Positions 51,676 through 59,354 are shown, counted from the stretch's first letter. The stretch is 64,000 nt of DNA from Thermotoga neapolitana DSM 4359 (GCF_000018945.1 NC_011978.1:1024729-1088728), one strand, 5' to 3'. Notes: generated by a model from the letters alone, not told the origin. Numbers and translations: made by a program.

Positions 51676-53452
51676 TCGACATTCCCCCCTGATAGTTGGT
51701 CGTCGATATATCAATACATCGATTAAAGCATTGAGAACAATTTAACTTACATTCCTCATCTGTTGATATAAAGTTCAAAGCCTTAAAATATTCTCTTAAT
51801 AGATAATCTTCTGATATTAAAGTTTTCTGGATCTTCCAAGGACAGTATTTATCAATATATTCCTCAAAGTACCAAGCTGCATTTATACCAAACTCATTCA
51901 GGAGATTCTCAAGATCACTGACAGTATTGAAGCGTTTGCTATGCAAATAGTGTAGCAAGAAAGCTATTTCTAATCCTCCCCTTGAAATCATTGGTTGGAG
52001 TAAAGAAATTGGATGAAACACCGTTGTTTCAAATTTTACAAGCGACTCATTTTCATTTTCATCTTTTTGTCTTTTTTCCACTTTTTCGTCAACAACATCA
52101 TTTGATATAACCACAGGAAATCCTTCTTTTTTAACTTTCTCTACAATGTAAAGAAATCTGTCCTCAATATTCTTAAGCGACGGAAGTTTCACATACTGGA
52201 AAGGAGTGAAAGGTTTAGGATATAAAGGATTTATACCTATTTCCAAGCGCCCATCAGTATTCTTTAGTTTGTTCATTTGATGCCGAACCTTCATTATAAG
52301 ATCTGCTATCTTATCTAAATCCTCAAATGTCTCGCCAGGTATGGCTAAGATAAAGTAAAGACCGAAATCTGGTATGCCATAGAGGGAAGAGATCCTAACC
52401 ACTTCCAATATTTCCTCATCCTTTATTTCGTGTTTACCTATTACTTTGCGTAATCTTCCGCTCGTTTCTGGTGCTACAGTTATCTTTCTTTGGCCGGAAA
52501 TTGCAGCAATCTCTATTATCCGCTTCGACAATTTTTCTAATCTCTGAGAACCGATCCTCACTCTCCCTCCTTTTTTAATGATGTATTCAAGATAATGCTC
52601 TACAATCCTAGTTTCTAGTCCTTCATAGAAGAGTTTAATTATTTCCACATTGCACTGATCAATTGCTAGATCAACTATTTTCTTGAATGTTTCCCATCTT
52701 AAAGTTCTAGGTGGTTTTAACCTATGCCCCATATAACAAAATCTGCATCTTTGGGTACATCCTCGTCTCACTTCTATAGAAAAAACTCTTTCCTCATAAA
52801 CGGTATTTTTAGTAACGAATATACTATGTGCTGGATGTTCGTTTATATCAACAGGACTGGTTTGTTTCACCATACCCGTTTGGAAAAAACCGTGAATACA
52901 AGGCACGTAAATCCCTTCTATTTGAGAGACAGCCTGCAGGAATTTCATACGCTTTCTTTTTACATTTCGATAAACTTTGTATGAATCTATGATTTTATGA
53001 ATAGCCTCTTCTGCCTCTCCTAAGACTATGACATCACAAACTAGAGATAACGGCAGTGGATTATAATTAGCTACAGGTCCTCCACCTATTATAATGGGAT
53101 CGTTCTCTTCTCTGAGAAGATTGATCAATGGTATAGAACCTGCTTTCAATATTTTGAAAGCATTTAACACGATTCCTTCGTATTGAAAACTAATACCTAT
53201 GAAATCACTATCTTTTAGTTTGAAACCGTATTCGAAAGAGAAAGGCTGATCTTCGTCTGTGTAATACCTATCAACAGCAACATCATCTCTAAGATACAGC
53301 TCTTTATACAGGGTCTGGATTCCTAGATTCGGCAAACCGTACTTGTATATGTCAGGAAAAGCCAGAATGAAGATGATTTCATTGCCTTTTAAATTTTTGG
53401 AAGGAAGTATTCTTTCTTCTTCCTTGATCTTATAAAGAAGAGAAGTTCTCAT
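51668..53452 (-). CDS. Radical SAM enzyme with B12-binding-like N-terminal domain
   Basis: A 594-residue enzyme. The N-terminal 170 residues form a cobalamin-binding-like fold without its canonical ligand (FPDIYKYGLPNLGIQTLYKE, DPIIIGGGPVANYNPLPLS, VIVLGEAEEAIHKII). The [4Fe-4S]-SAM motif C232-x3-C236-x2-C239 is in RRGCTQRCRFCYMGH. A C-terminal cysteine cluster (CKLNCSQCFNRC) may hold a second cluster. It resembles the TIGR03960-type family of unknown reaction. Base composition is AT-rich compared with neighbours, suggesting transfer. The upstream leader has a stem-loop and a promoter-like repeat. ATG 53452 follows GGGGGATGAAAC. Confidence 0.8.
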   Translation of the reverse strand: MRTSLLYKIKEEERILPSKNLKGNEIIFILAFPDIYKYGLPNLGIQTLYKELYLRDDVAVDRYYTDEDQPFSFEYGFKLKDSDFIGISFQYEGIVLNAFKILKAGSIPLINLLREENDPIIIGGGPVANYNPLPLSLVCDVIVLGEAEEAIHKIIDSYKVYRNVKRKRMKFLQAVSQIEGIYVPCIHGFFQTGMVKQTSPVDINEHPAHSIFVTKNTVYEERVFSIEVRRGCTQRCRFCYMGHRLKPPRTLRWETFKKIVDLAIDQCNVEIIKLFYEGLETRIVEHYLEYIIKKGGRVRIGSQRLEKLSKRIIEIAAISGQRKITVAPETSGRLRKVIGKHEIKDEEILEVVRISSLYGIPDFGLYFILAIPGETFEDLDKIADLIMKVRHQMNKLKNTDGRLEIGINPLYPKPFTPFQYVKLPSLKNIEDRFLYIVEKVKKEGFPVVISNDVVDEKVEKRQKDENENESLVKFETTVFHPISLLQPMISRGGLEIAFLLHYLHSKRFNTVSDLENLLNEFGINAAWYFEEYIDKYCPWKIQKTLISEDYLLREYFKALNFISTDEECKLNCSQCFNRCIDISTTNYQGGMSNA

Positions 53453-53512
53453 GTTTCATCCCCCAAAATGAACCATTTCTTGCCCTTTGTACAAATTTTC
53501 ATCCTTTACCTC

Positions 53513-53620
53513 TCACTTGAGCCATCGGTCTTTTTCGCTTCTCCTAAAAAGTATATTAAAAGATATTATATACACTCTCTCAAAAAGTTTGCATTTCGTT
53601 CCCTGCGTCTGTCTTGCCAT
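53513..53620 (-). CDS. Possible 35-residue ORF in the radical SAM leader
   Basis: ATG 53620 opens 35 codons (MARQTQGTKCKLFERVYIIS ...). A strong GAGGAGG (53639-53633) lies 12 bases upstream, a little far; non-standard starts lie closer. It may be a leader peptide or precursor, or chance. It contains a TATAAT (53570-53565) that could start the radical SAM transcript. Confidence 0.22.
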   Translation of the reverse strand: MARQTQGTKCKLFERVYIISFNILFRRSEKDRWLK

Positions 53621-53660
53621 CAGAATCAAAATCCTCCTCAACAACTCAGGAACTTTCCCA

Positions 53661-53701
53661 CATCTGCACGGTGCCAATATTTCTCACCCCCCGCACAGAT
53701 G
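53661..53701 (-). ncRNA. Stem-loop in the 5' leader of the radical SAM transcript
   Basis: CATCTGCACGG (53661-53671) and CCGCACAGATG (53691-53701) form an 11-pair stem with a 19-base loop. The two imperfect positions are G-U pairs on the minus-strand RNA but mismatches on plus, so the minus RNA is the folded one. No U-run follows, so it is not a simple terminator. It lies just after the promoter-like repeat at 53713-53731. Confidence 0.45.
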
Positions 53702-53712
53702 CTAAAACACCC

Positions 53713-53731
53713 TATATGGTTTTCAAGTTTT
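53713..53731 (-). repeat. Promoter-like direct repeat, copy 2 (radical SAM side)
   Basis: TATATGGTTTTCAAGTTTT on plus, identical over 19 bases to 54071-54089. Read on minus it is AAAACTTGAAAACCATATA and contains a TTGAAA box and a TATA element. Confidence 0.6.
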
Positions 53732-53840
53732 AAAGAAAATTCTTCAATGATTTGAAAAGAACTTACAGGGCTGTTTTTTAGATCGCAAAATTTCTGTGAA
53801 CTTAAATAAAAATGATTTTTTACGTACAGCAGAACAAGGG

Positions 53841-54038
53841 TTAAAAACTCTGATTTCCAGCAGTTGAACCTTTGAAAGTAACCTCACAAGTAGCTGCACT
53901 TTTGGGTGCAACCTGAACCTGTTCCGTAATCTCACTTTTCCAGGAATGCGTTTCGTTATCTGTCTTCACTTTGTCAGCGAAAATGATTGTAGACAGGAGA
54001 ACGAGTATCAAAAAGATTATCATCAAAACCCTTCGCAT
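53841..54038 (-). CDS. Small secreted peptide precursor
   Basis: A 65-residue protein. The first 22 residues are a clear signal peptide (MRRVLMIIFLILVLLSTIIF, cut after ADK-proximal Ala). The remaining 44 or so are polar with one cysteine (EQVQVAPKSAATCEVTFKG) and end GNQSF. I recognise no family. ATG 54038 is eight bases after AGG in ACAGGTGATCAGA. It is first in the strand order before the radical SAM, CHAT-like and MFS genes, and divergent from a helical-repeat protein. It may be a signalling peptide, a substrate of the cluster, or an unrelated secreted protein. Confidence 0.6.
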   Translation of the reverse strand: MRRVLMIIFLILVLLSTIIFADKVKTDNETHSWKSEITEQVQVAPKSAATCEVTFKGSTAGNQSF

Positions 54039-54070
54039 TCTGATCACCTGTCATCACTTTATCAAACCTT

Positions 54071-54089
54071 ATATGGTTTTCAAGTTTTG
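54071..54089 (-). repeat. Promoter-like direct repeat, copy 1 (peptide side)
   Basis: Identical 19 bases to 53713-53731, here 33 bases before the peptide start. In both copies TTGAAA is followed after 16 bases by a T-A-n3-T hexamer (TAAAGT here, TAGCAT there). Confidence 0.6.
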
Positions 54090-54143
54090 GCTGTTCCAAA
54101 ATCCTCTTTAAAAGCACATTTTCAGCACCAGATTTCATGGGCT

Positions 54144-54173
54144 TTGAAACAATTTGGTTTTTTGAGGTATAAC
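54144..54173 (+). promoter_or_regulatory. Promoter of the helical-repeat gene
   Basis: TTGAAA (54144-54149) and TATAAC (54168-54173), 18 bases apart, 20 bases before ATG 54193. Confidence 0.55.
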
Positions 54174-54192
54174 TATAACAGAGGGAGTAAAG

Positions 54193-55755
54193 ATGAAAAG
54201 TATAGAAGGCCTGAAAGAGACATTCAAGTACGGTGCTTTTTCTCTTCCAGCAGTGAATTACATGCTACTCGAAGAAAACCTTCCAAAAGAGTGCAGAGAG
54301 GTTCTCTGTATACTGAAACTCGCTTGGAAAGGAAACTTCAAAGAAGCGATTCAGAAAACAGATAAAATTTTGAAAAGCTGCAAATCCGAAGCAGCGAAAT
54401 ATTTTCTTTTGGCGAACAAACTGGCATTTTTAAAATATACAGGCAAAGTAGATATGAATCTGTACAGGTACCTGAAAAGAAACCTTCCCAAGATGTCAAA
54501 ATCAATAAGAGATACTGTGATCGTTACTTTAATAAACTTTGAAGCAAGCGGAATAAAGCCACTACGGAAGGTGAGGGTGTGGAAAAACGATTACAGAAAA
54601 TCCACACTTTCCTTTTTATATCTTTCCCTGGCAAGAAGGGAAGCAGATTCTGGAAGACTCTCTGAGGCGGTACACGATTACATACAGGCCTACAGACTAT
54701 CCAGGGAGGTTCCTCACCCAACCTGTATTGTTTCCTCCCTGAACGATCTTGCATGGGATATCAGGGAAAAACATCCAAAACTTGCCCATGCTCTTTCTCA
54801 AGGAGCCGTTTTCTGGCTAGGATACTACAGAGAGGAACCAGGAAATCTCTTTGGAGCCCTGGATACTCTGTTTGTTGTGGAAAAAGACATGGATTCACCG
54901 TCTATCCACAGCACTGCACATATCATCGTTTCGCTTCCCGTACCAGAAGATTATCTGTCTCTACTCAAAAAAGCGAAGAAATTTGTGTTGGACTACACAG
55001 GATCAACTTATCCGAACACAAGTCAGTTGAGAAGATATGTTGAAAAGGTCGCTTGGAAAGGAAAAACTCTCAGCTCCAAAGGTATCTCAGATATATTGAA
55101 AGGGAAAACAAAAATGATTCGTGCAGATACGATAAGAAAACTGTTGACATCTGGTGTTGATACAGGGGCACCTTTTCCTGTCTGGAACGAGTGGATAAAG
55201 ATGGAGATTGAAAGAAAATACAGGGAGTCGTCAGAAAAGCTTAAAGAGCTCCCCTTTCATCAGAGACAAATCCTTTTTCTTACCACCTACATGGCTCTTC
55301 TTGATAGAGAGTTCCTTTCAAGGAAAGAAAGACTCAAAAGGGCATATAAGCTTCTTGAAGATATTGAGTCGTTCGCTGATTTCATGGCAAAAGATCACCG
55401 GACCATGGAATTTGTTGTTTCAATGGTGAAGGCTCATCCTTTCATTGAAGGAAGGAAAGAGACAGTGAAGAGAGCCCTTGGAAGGATGAAAAGAAAGAGA
55501 CTGGAAAGATTCACGCTAAGGTACATCGAGATGAAAGAGTCCGACAGAAAACTCCTTGACAGATTTCTGAGGAACTACGGAAGGTATGATGGGGTGAGGT
55601 TTGGTGTCAGGCTAAAGGGGCCGGATGTGGTGAGGGAGTTTGCAAGGAGGTACTCTCTCAAGGTTCAACCTCTGCTTGTTGCCTTCTGGTGCGAAGAGGA
55701 CGGCAGGGTGAGAAGAAGACTGGAAAGAATCTTGAGGTACATGGTTCAGGGCTGA
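54193..55755 (+). CDS. Helical-repeat (TPR-like) protein, possible regulator
   Basis: A 520-residue, highly charged, all-helical protein without signal peptide or membrane helix. Segments such as AWKGNFKEAIQKTDKILKSC, SLARREADSGRLSEAVHDYI and LNDLAWDIREKHPKLAHAL have TPR spacing. A helix-turn-helix-like stretch (SSKGISDILKGKTKMIRADT) lies near residue 300. The family is not known to me. Divergent pairing with a small secreted peptide recalls RRNPP-type systems, where TPR regulators bind exported peptides; this is an inference. ATG 54193 follows GAGGGAGTAAAG. A hairpin GGTTCA/TGAACC at 55743-55758 and six T at 55772-55777 may end transcription. Confidence 0.55.
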   Translation: MKSIEGLKETFKYGAFSLPAVNYMLLEENLPKECREVLCILKLAWKGNFKEAIQKTDKILKSCKSEAAKYFLLANKLAFLKYTGKVDMNLYRYLKRNLPKMSKSIRDTVIVTLINFEASGIKPLRKVRVWKNDYRKSTLSFLYLSLARREADSGRLSEAVHDYIQAYRLSREVPHPTCIVSSLNDLAWDIREKHPKLAHALSQGAVFWLGYYREEPGNLFGALDTLFVVEKDMDSPSIHSTAHIIVSLPVPEDYLSLLKKAKKFVLDYTGSTYPNTSQLRRYVEKVAWKGKTLSSKGISDILKGKTKMIRADTIRKLLTSGVDTGAPFPVWNEWIKMEIERKYRESSEKLKELPFHQRQILFLTTYMALLDREFLSRKERLKRAYKLLEDIESFADFMAKDHRTMEFVVSMVKAHPFIEGRKETVKRALGRMKRKRLERFTLRYIEMKESDRKLLDRFLRNYGRYDGVRFGVRLKGPDVVREFARRYSLKVQPLLVAFWCEEDGRVRRRLERILRYMVQG

Positions 55756-55978
55756 ACCCAGCGTTCCAGTCTTTTTTGAATCTTTATTTGATTGAAATCG
55801 CTGTAGCGTCTGTCACGATGGAAAAAATGAGAGATGAAAAACTTGCGTAAAAGATGTGATCACAGTACAAAACTACCGGGGGATGTTCCGGCAGACTTAC
55901 AACCCCAAGCATTCAATCCCCCTTTGCATATTCAAAAAAGAAGATTTTTTATTTATTCAATTATAAAGCACGAGAGCG

Positions 55979-56590
55979 ATGATCACGGGAAGGAAAGCGT
56001 GTTTTCTGGTCTGTTTGGTTTTCTTAGCAACACTTTTGCTTGTAAGCTGTGCTGGTGGAATCTTTCAGGGAACAACTGATACTCTTTCTTCAGATGAGGC
56101 AAACAAACTCATAGAAGAGCTTTTAATGGCCAACGAAAACACATCATCACTTGATATTCTAGACCCTGACAGAAAAAAATCAGTCCCGCAAGCCCTTCTC
56201 CGTCCCTGGTCAGGAAGACAAAGCGAAAAAAGAACTTCTGGCGAAGGTATCCTGTGGCTTCCCAGGTAGTGGCGGTGTTGGCACCCGCCAGAGGTGTGAG
56301 GTTCAATCCGCACCTCTGTGGCCATGGAACACCTGCTGCTCCATGGAAGGCAGCCTAGAGCTGCCAGGAATCCCATCTCCTTCAGGGGATTGGAAGTGTC
56401 AAAAAACCATTTTTGTTCAGAAAACCTACTTTCTTTCTCTGAGATGCACAACACAGGATGGAACAGAAACATCTGTCCACTGGCCATGATACTGGTTGGG
56501 GATGACTATTATTTCTTCTCGATAGACATCGTGGATACAGGATCAGGGACGGAAGTCAGGATATATCCGGAACCCTTTTTATCACTGTAA
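55979..56590 (+). pseudogene. Cysteine-rich lipoprotein gene broken by two frameshifts
   Basis: A lipoprotein signal (CLVFLATLLLVSC) opens at ATG 55979, followed by a polar spacer to about KKSVPQA. The reading then continues in another frame (FSVPGQEDKAKKELLAKVSC, RCEVQSAPLWPWNTCCSME, SLRCTTQDGTETSVHWP) and ends in a third (MILVGDDYYFFSIDIVDTGS ... FLSL). The first break fits one extra C at 56191-56193; the second fits one missing base near 56486. The joined product would be about 204 residues with several cysteines and a surface location. No family recognised. The stretch 55778-55978 holds no gene I can support. Confidence 0.6.
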
Positions 56591-56735
56591 TCGTTCAAAA
56601 CCCTGCCTTCCGCTTCGAACTTGATCTGTCCACAGATGCTGGCCTCAAAGCGTGTTCATCAACTTTCTGAGAAAAACATGTTTTTTTGCGGTATTTCTGG
56701 AATATTCAACGCTCTTTCCGCATAATCTCCGTTTT

Positions 56736-56765
56736 TTGCCCTTTGAATGTAAACATTTTCATAAT
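56736..56765 (+). promoter_or_regulatory. Candidate celA promoter with internal palindrome
   Basis: TTGCCC (56736-56741) and CATAAT (56760-56765), 18 bases apart. The perfect dyad AATGT-AA-ACATT (56746-56757) lies between them and could bind a sugar-responsive repressor. 56591-56735 holds nothing recognised. Confidence 0.4.
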
Positions 56766-56790
56766 AGACTGTTTCTTGGAGGTGATAAAC

Positions 56791-57564
56791 GTGGTGGAAC
56801 TGACCGCACCAGGAACGGCAGATTTTCGCTGGAATGACATGCCGCTTTCCATGGAGCTGAATCTGTGGAACGTAGAAAGATACACGGGAACGGTGGTGAT
56901 GAGATTCGACGGTGAAAGACTCACCTTCAACGGTGATGTTGAAGATCTTTCTGCCAGAGAGCCAGAAAGGTACATCCTTGGCTATCCTGAGTTTTACTAC
57001 GGATACAAACCCTGGGAAAGACATGCAGCAGAGGGGACAAAGTTACCTCTGGTAGTGTCTTCTGTGGAGTCCTTCACGGTCGAACTTTCCTTCGAAATAG
57101 ACCACATGCCCTCTCTTCCGCTGAACTTTGCCATGGAAACCTGGCTCACAAGAGAAAAATACCAGGTCGAAGCTTCCATCGGAGATGTGGAGATCATGGT
57201 GTGGTTCTATTTCAACGAACTCACACCGGGTGGAAAGAAAGTGGGAGAGTACACCGTTTCGTTCGAACTTAACGGAGAACAAAAACGTGGAATCTGGGAA
57301 CTCTGGCACGCCGAATGGAACTGGGATTATCTTGCTTTCCGGCTGAAGAATCCTGTGAGAAAGGGGAGGGTGAGATTCAACGTGAAGGATTTTCTCGATG
57401 TTGCAGGAGAGTATCTTTCAAGGTCCACACGTGTGAAGGATTTTGATGATCTGTATTTCACCGTCTGGGAGATCGGAACCGAATTTGGAAGCCCTGAAAC
57501 AAAGAGTGCCCGTTTTGGATGGACGTTCAATAACTTTTCAATCGATATGGAGGTGAAAGGATGA
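56791..57564 (+). CDS. celA: Endo-1,4-beta-glucanase CelA (GH12), no signal peptide
   Basis: Cuts soluble beta-1,4-glucans. The 257-residue GH12 beta-jelly-roll includes NDMPLSMELNLWNVERY, GYPEFYYGYKPWE, the nucleophile region GDVEIMVWFYFNELTPGG and the acid/base region VWEIGTEFGSP. It has no signal peptide, as in T. maritima CelA, so it probably acts on imported oligosaccharides. GTG 56791 is eight bases after GGAGG; the longer reading from 56686 has an unrelated N-terminus. It overlaps celB by four bases. Confidence 0.95.
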   Translation: MVELTAPGTADFRWNDMPLSMELNLWNVERYTGTVVMRFDGERLTFNGDVEDLSAREPERYILGYPEFYYGYKPWERHAAEGTKLPLVVSSVESFTVELSFEIDHMPSLPLNFAMETWLTREKYQVEASIGDVEIMVWFYFNELTPGGKKVGEYTVSFELNGEQKRGIWELWHAEWNWDYLAFRLKNPVRKGRVRFNVKDFLDVAGEYLSRSTRVKDFDDLYFTVWEIGTEFGSPETKSARFGWTFNNFSIDMEVKG

Positions 57565-58385
57565 GGTTGGTCGTCTCTTTTCTTCTTGTGGTTTCTGCCT
57601 TTCTTTTCTCGGCAGAAGTCGTTCTCACAGACATTGGTGCAACAGACATTACGTTCAAAGGCTTTCCGGTGACCATGGAACTCAACTTCTGGAACGTCAA
57701 ATCCTACGAAGGAGAAACGTGGCTCAAGTTCGATGGTGAAAAGGTCCAGTTCTACGCGGATATCTACAACATCGTTCTTCAAAACCCGGACAGCTGGGTT
57801 CACGGCTATCCAGAGATATACTACGGCTACAAGCCGTGGGCGGCGCACAACAGCGGAACAGAGATTCTTCCGGTGAAGGTGAAAGATCTTCCTGACTTTT
57901 ACGTAACCCTTGATTATTCAATCTGGTACGAGAACGACCTTCCGATCAACCTTGCAATGGAAACGTGGATCACAAGAAAGCCAGATCAGACATCTGTTTC
58001 CTCTGGAGACGTCGAGATCATGGTCTGGTTCTACAACAACATCCTGATGCCAGGTGGGCAGAAGGTGGATGAATTCACAACAACGATCGAGATAAACGGC
58101 TCTCCTGTGGAAACAAAATGGGACGTTTACTTTGCGCCCTGGGGCTGGGATTATCTCGCCTTCAGGCTCACAACTCCCATGAAAGATGGCAGGGTGAAGT
58201 TCAACGTGAAGGACTTTGTGGAAAAAGCAGCGGAAGTTATCAAAAAACACTCAACAAGGGTGGAAAACTTCGATGAGATGTACTTCTGCGTCTGGGAGAT
58301 AGGAACAGAGTTCGGTGATCCAAATACCACCGCGGCAAAATTTGGATGGACCTTCAAGGATTTCTCTGTTGAAATTGGAGAATAA
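57561..58385 (+). CDS. celB: Endo-1,4-beta-glucanase CelB (GH12), secreted
   Basis: A 274-residue GH12 enzyme, a tandem paralogue of CelA with a signal peptide (RLVVSFLLVVSAFLFSA). Catalytic regions are GDVEIMVWFYNNILMPGG and VWEIGTEFGDP. It should attack beta-glucan outside the membrane, giving oligomers for uptake and CelA. ATG 57561 overlaps the celA stop. A strong terminator follows. Confidence 0.95.
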   Translation: MRLVVSFLLVVSAFLFSAEVVLTDIGATDITFKGFPVTMELNFWNVKSYEGETWLKFDGEKVQFYADIYNIVLQNPDSWVHGYPEIYYGYKPWAAHNSGTEILPVKVKDLPDFYVTLDYSIWYENDLPINLAMETWITRKPDQTSVSSGDVEIMVWFYNNILMPGGQKVDEFTTTIEINGSPVETKWDVYFAPWGWDYLAFRLTTPMKDGRVKFNVKDFVEKAAEVIKKHSTRVENFDEMYFCVWEIGTEFGDPNTTAAKFGWTFKDFSVEIGE

Positions 58386-58409
58386 CGCAAAAACTCACCG
58401 TGTGAAGAA

Positions 58410-58438
58410 GGCGGGGCAATCCCGCCCTTTTCTTTTTG
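58410..58438 (+). terminator. Terminator of the celA-celB operon
   Basis: GGCGGG (58410-58415) pairs with CCCGCC (58421-58426), loop GCAAT, then CTTTTCTTTTT. Confidence 0.9.
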
Positions 58439-58463
58439 GAAATTTATACTCAAGTAGTATAAT
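58435..58463 (+). promoter_or_regulatory. Promoter with operator-like dyad for the rubrerythrin-like gene
   Basis: TTTGGA (58435-58440) and TATAAT (58458-58463), spacing 17. The dyad TATACT (58445-58450) / AGTATA (58456-58461) overlaps the -10 box. Confidence 0.6.
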
Positions 58464-58505
58464 ATTCTGTGCAGTGTGTGAAAATGAGAACAATGGGGTG
58501 GTTTC

Positions 58506-58943
58506 ATGAAGGTGAAAGACGTTCTCACGTTGGCCATAAGACTGGAAGAAGAGGGAGAAAGGTTTTACAGGGAACTTTCAGAGCATTTCGATGGAAAGAT
58601 AAAGGAAACATTCCTTGAACTTGCAGATCAGGAAAAGCTTCACGCGGAGATCTTCAGAAAGATGTCCGATCAAAACTTCTGGGACGAGGTGGATTCTTAT
58701 CTTTCGGGATACGCCTTCTACCAGGTTTTTCCAGACACCGATGAAATCCTGAAAAGAAAAGATCTGACCCTGAGGGAGGTTCTGGAGATCGCCATATCTG
58801 TGGAAAAAGACAGCATAATCCTCTACTACGAACTCAAAGACGGCCTTGTGAATTCTGACGAACAGAAGACGGTGAAGAGGATCATCGAGCAAGAAAAGGA
58901 ACATTTAAGGAAGCTTCTCGCACTGAAACGCGAAAGATCCTGA
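58506..58943 (+). CDS. Rubrerythrin/ferritin-like diiron protein
   Basis: A 145-residue four-helix protein. Diiron ligands are visible in IRLEEEGERFYRELSEHF, LADQEKLHAEIFRKM, AISVEKDSIILYYELKD and IIEQEKEHLRKLL (repeated E ... E-x2-H). The rubredoxin domain of full rubrerythrin is absent. Probable role: peroxide detoxification or iron handling in an anaerobe. It starts at ATG 58506 after GGGGTGGTTTC. Its end overlaps the convergent Rrf2 gene by 39 bases. Confidence 0.82.
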   Translation: MKVKDVLTLAIRLEEEGERFYRELSEHFDGKIKETFLELADQEKLHAEIFRKMSDQNFWDEVDSYLSGYAFYQVFPDTDEILKRKDLTLREVLEIAISVEKDSIILYYELKDGLVNSDEQKTVKRIIEQEKEHLRKLLALKRERS

Positions 58944-59327
58944 AGCGATGTCTTTCAGGGTGATGCTTGAAAACATCTCTTTTAGATGATCCGACAGCCA
59001 GCTCCAGAAGTACTTTGCCCTGCAGTGTTTGTAATTTTCACAGCGATTGCTGCAGTCCACAATGACAAGGTCTTTTTCAAAAGCCCTGATGATATCTAGA
59101 AACGAAATCTCATCCGCAGACCTTGCAAGCACAAAGCCGCCGTTTTTTCCTTTGATGGAAGAGACAAGGCCAGATCTTTTGAGATAGTGAAGGACTTTCA
59201 GGGTGAAACTTCTTGTGATGTGCTCTTTTTCTGCGAGTTCTGAAGAAGACATCGGTCTGTTTTCCAGAGACAGTCTCATGAGGAGCCTGAGAGCGTATCT
59301 TACATGTTTTTGACACTTTCCAAACAT
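58905..59327 (-). CDS. Rrf2-family transcriptional regulator with cysteine cluster
   Basis: A 140-residue winged-helix regulator: KHVRYALRLLMRLSLENRP, SSSELAEKEHITRSFTLKVL and LVSSIKGKNGGFVLARS. Three cysteines in DCSNRCENYKHC (C-x3-C-x5-C) can hold an Fe-S cluster, as in IscR, NsrR and RsrR. Likely targets are its own promoter and the rubrerythrin-like gene. ATG 59327 is nine bases after GGAGG. It starts 27 bases from the divergent prenyltransferase gene, and the two ribosome sites almost touch. Confidence 0.88.
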   Translation of the reverse strand: MFGKCQKHVRYALRLLMRLSLENRPMSSSELAEKEHITRSFTLKVLHYLKRSGLVSSIKGKNGGFVLARSADEISFLDIIRAFEKDLVIVDCSNRCENYKHCRAKYFWSWLSDHLKEMFSSITLKDIASGSFAFQCEKLP

Positions 59328-59354
59328 CCAAAGCACCTCCGGGAGGGATCAGTG

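Noticed and set aside
53744-53935. 63-residue minus-strand frame overlapping the end of the small peptide gene
   Set aside because: Different frame, no signal peptide, no ribosome site; the peptide frame is more convincing.
53709-54090. CRISPR array suggested by the 19-base direct repeat
   Set aside because: Only two copies, 358 bases apart, with a gene between them and promoter-like content.
55834-56079. 81-residue frame overlapping the broken lipoprotein start
   Set aside because: No ribosome site, no protein-like pattern, and it conflicts with the lipoprotein signal frame.
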